64,000 bases of DNA from CAYXFD01 sp964464175 (GTDB lineage Bacteria > Cloacimonadota > Cloacimonadia > Cloacimonadales > JAJBBL01): positions 1 to 64,000 of the forward strand of contig CAYXFD010000008.1 of the NCBI GenBank assembly GCA_964464175.1, given 5' to 3'. The notes beneath the pieces are model-generated. The model did not search any database and was not told where the DNA came from. It saw only the letters and a list, made by a program, of their open reading frames with translations. Position 1 is the first letter of the stretch, and each line of letters begins with the position of its first letter. Both the position numbers and the translations under genes were made by a program. Shown here piece after piece: positions 63,280-64,000 of the stretch.

Positions 63280-64000
63280 ATGGTAACTAAGGTGCAAAAA
63301 GTCAGATTGGGTGTTTTTCTCTTCTTCGGAATAGGGTTATTGCTTGTTTTCTTGATCATAATAGCCGGTTCGAGACTTATGGAGAGGCTGGACACGTATT
63401 TTATTGCCTACGAAGATGTTTCGGTCAGCGGTTTACAGATAGGTGCTCAGGTCAAATATCACGGCATTCGGGTAGGAAGGGTCGAGACGATCCGGATAGA
63501 TCCTGAAGATGTTAACCGGGTTATTGTTGAGATCAAAGTAGAGAGAGGGACACCAATCAAAGAAGATACGGAAGCGTCGCTCATTCTGGTTGGAATCACC
63601 GGGCTGAAACAGGTTGAGCTGTTTGGCGGAACGCGAGAGGCTGCTCTGTTAGAACCGGGAGAATTCATTCGTTCGGGAACCACATTCTTTGACGATATAT
63701 CGCTCAGTGTGGAAGAGATAACAACCAAACTGGACAGAGTATTGGGGAATATCGATTCGTTGACCGGTTATGATAATCAGACCAAGTTTTCCAATATGCT
63801 GACTAATCTGGAATTGATTTCCCAAACAACTCTGCAGGCTGTTGATAAACTGGACAAAACTATTAATTCACCTGAGGTGGAGAAGATCCTGGTCAATGTA
63901 GCAAAATTTTCCGATGATCTGGCAGAGACTGACATCCCGGCAACCATGAAAGAGCTTCACGAAACGATTGCTCAGGTAAATCAGACATTTATGCACGTTG
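63280..64000 (+). CDS. mlaD: MCE/MlaD-family lipid-transport protein (partial, runs off the edge)
   Basis: Periplasmic substrate-binding component of an Mla-type phospholipid transporter. A single N-terminal membrane anchor (VRLGVFLFFGIGLLLVFLII) is followed by the MCE domain: FIAYEDVSVSGLQIGAQVKY, HGIRVGRVETIRID, and a conserved PIKEDTEASLILVGITGL. A coiled-coil-like tail with repeated NLELISQTT and DKLDKTIN type segments follows, and the frame is still open at the last base. At least 240 residues are present. The partner ATPase and permease are not in the window upstream. Confidence 0.88.
   Translation, partial: MVTKVQKVRLGVFLFFGIGLLLVFLIIIAGSRLMERLDTYFIAYEDVSVSGLQIGAQVKYHGIRVGRVETIRIDPEDVNRVIVEIKVERGTPIKEDTEASLILVGITGLKQVELFGGTREAALLEPGEFIRSGTTFFDDISLSVEEITTKLDRVLGNIDSLTGYDNQTKFSNMLTNLELISQTTLQAVDKLDKTINSPEVEKILVNVAKFSDDLAETDIPATMKELHETIAQVNQTFMHV

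Overview
The window comes from a Gram-negative bacterium of the FCB group, most likely a Cloacimonadota (WWE1) member. Four kinds of evidence point there. Four secreted proteins end in a type IX-style C-terminal sorting domain (PNPFNP ... SGVY ... K). A full-length SprA outer-membrane translocon and a PorV/PorQ-family protein are present. A lysine-fermentation cluster (kdd, kamA, kamB, kamC) is present, as known in Candidatus Cloacimonas and Fusobacteria. Some promoters resemble the Bacteroidota -33/-7 type. The phylum is inferred; no rRNA gene lies in the window.

Layout. 1-8.3 kb, minus strand: a C-terminally shortened adenine deaminase and two large secreted repeat proteins. 8.8-31.5 kb, plus strand: a secreted PPAD-type peptidylarginine deiminase preceded by a possible 30-codon coupled leader ORF, then coaX, sprA, mfd, an MsbA-like ABC exporter, pyrG, a hybrid sensor kinase and a YbdG-type MscS channel. 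31.5-43.4 kb, minus strand: comEC, dxr, a PorV/PorQ-family protein, pcrA/uvrD and a tightly packed envelope operon (two lipoproteins, a DUF5683-like protein, an RNase Z-like hydrolase, a WecA/MraY-like transferase). 43.7-47.4 kb, plus strand: a secreted protein, obgE and dprA. 47.5-53.3 kb, minus strand: dinB, hup, a metallo-hydrolase and the conserved jag-yidC-yidD-rnpA-rpmH block (rpmH is 44 codons).

53.4-57.6 kb is an accessory island. It holds a D12-class adenine methyltransferase with a RadC-like N-terminal domain, the start of an AlwI-like type IIS endonuclease gene destroyed by an IS1634-family element, a possible 3' remnant of that gene, and a perfect 70-bp palindrome embedded in an 11-bp periodic repeat. 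57.7-63.1 kb, plus strand, is the lysine-fermentation operon. An MCE/MlaD gene runs off the right edge.

How parts connect. SprA, the PorV-like protein and the four sorting-domain proteins indicate a working type IX-like secretion route; the deiminase is its clearest enzymatic cargo. ComEC and DprA indicate DNA uptake. Kdd and KamA are two steps of lysine fermentation; KamB and KamC are associated ATPases of unproven role. I saw no rRNA, tRNA or CRISPR array. Strongest points for follow-up: the deiminase with PPAD residues at matching spacing, the palindrome ahead of kdd, the RadC-like/methyltransferase fusion with its broken restriction partner, and the apparent loss of the whole zinc site in KamA.
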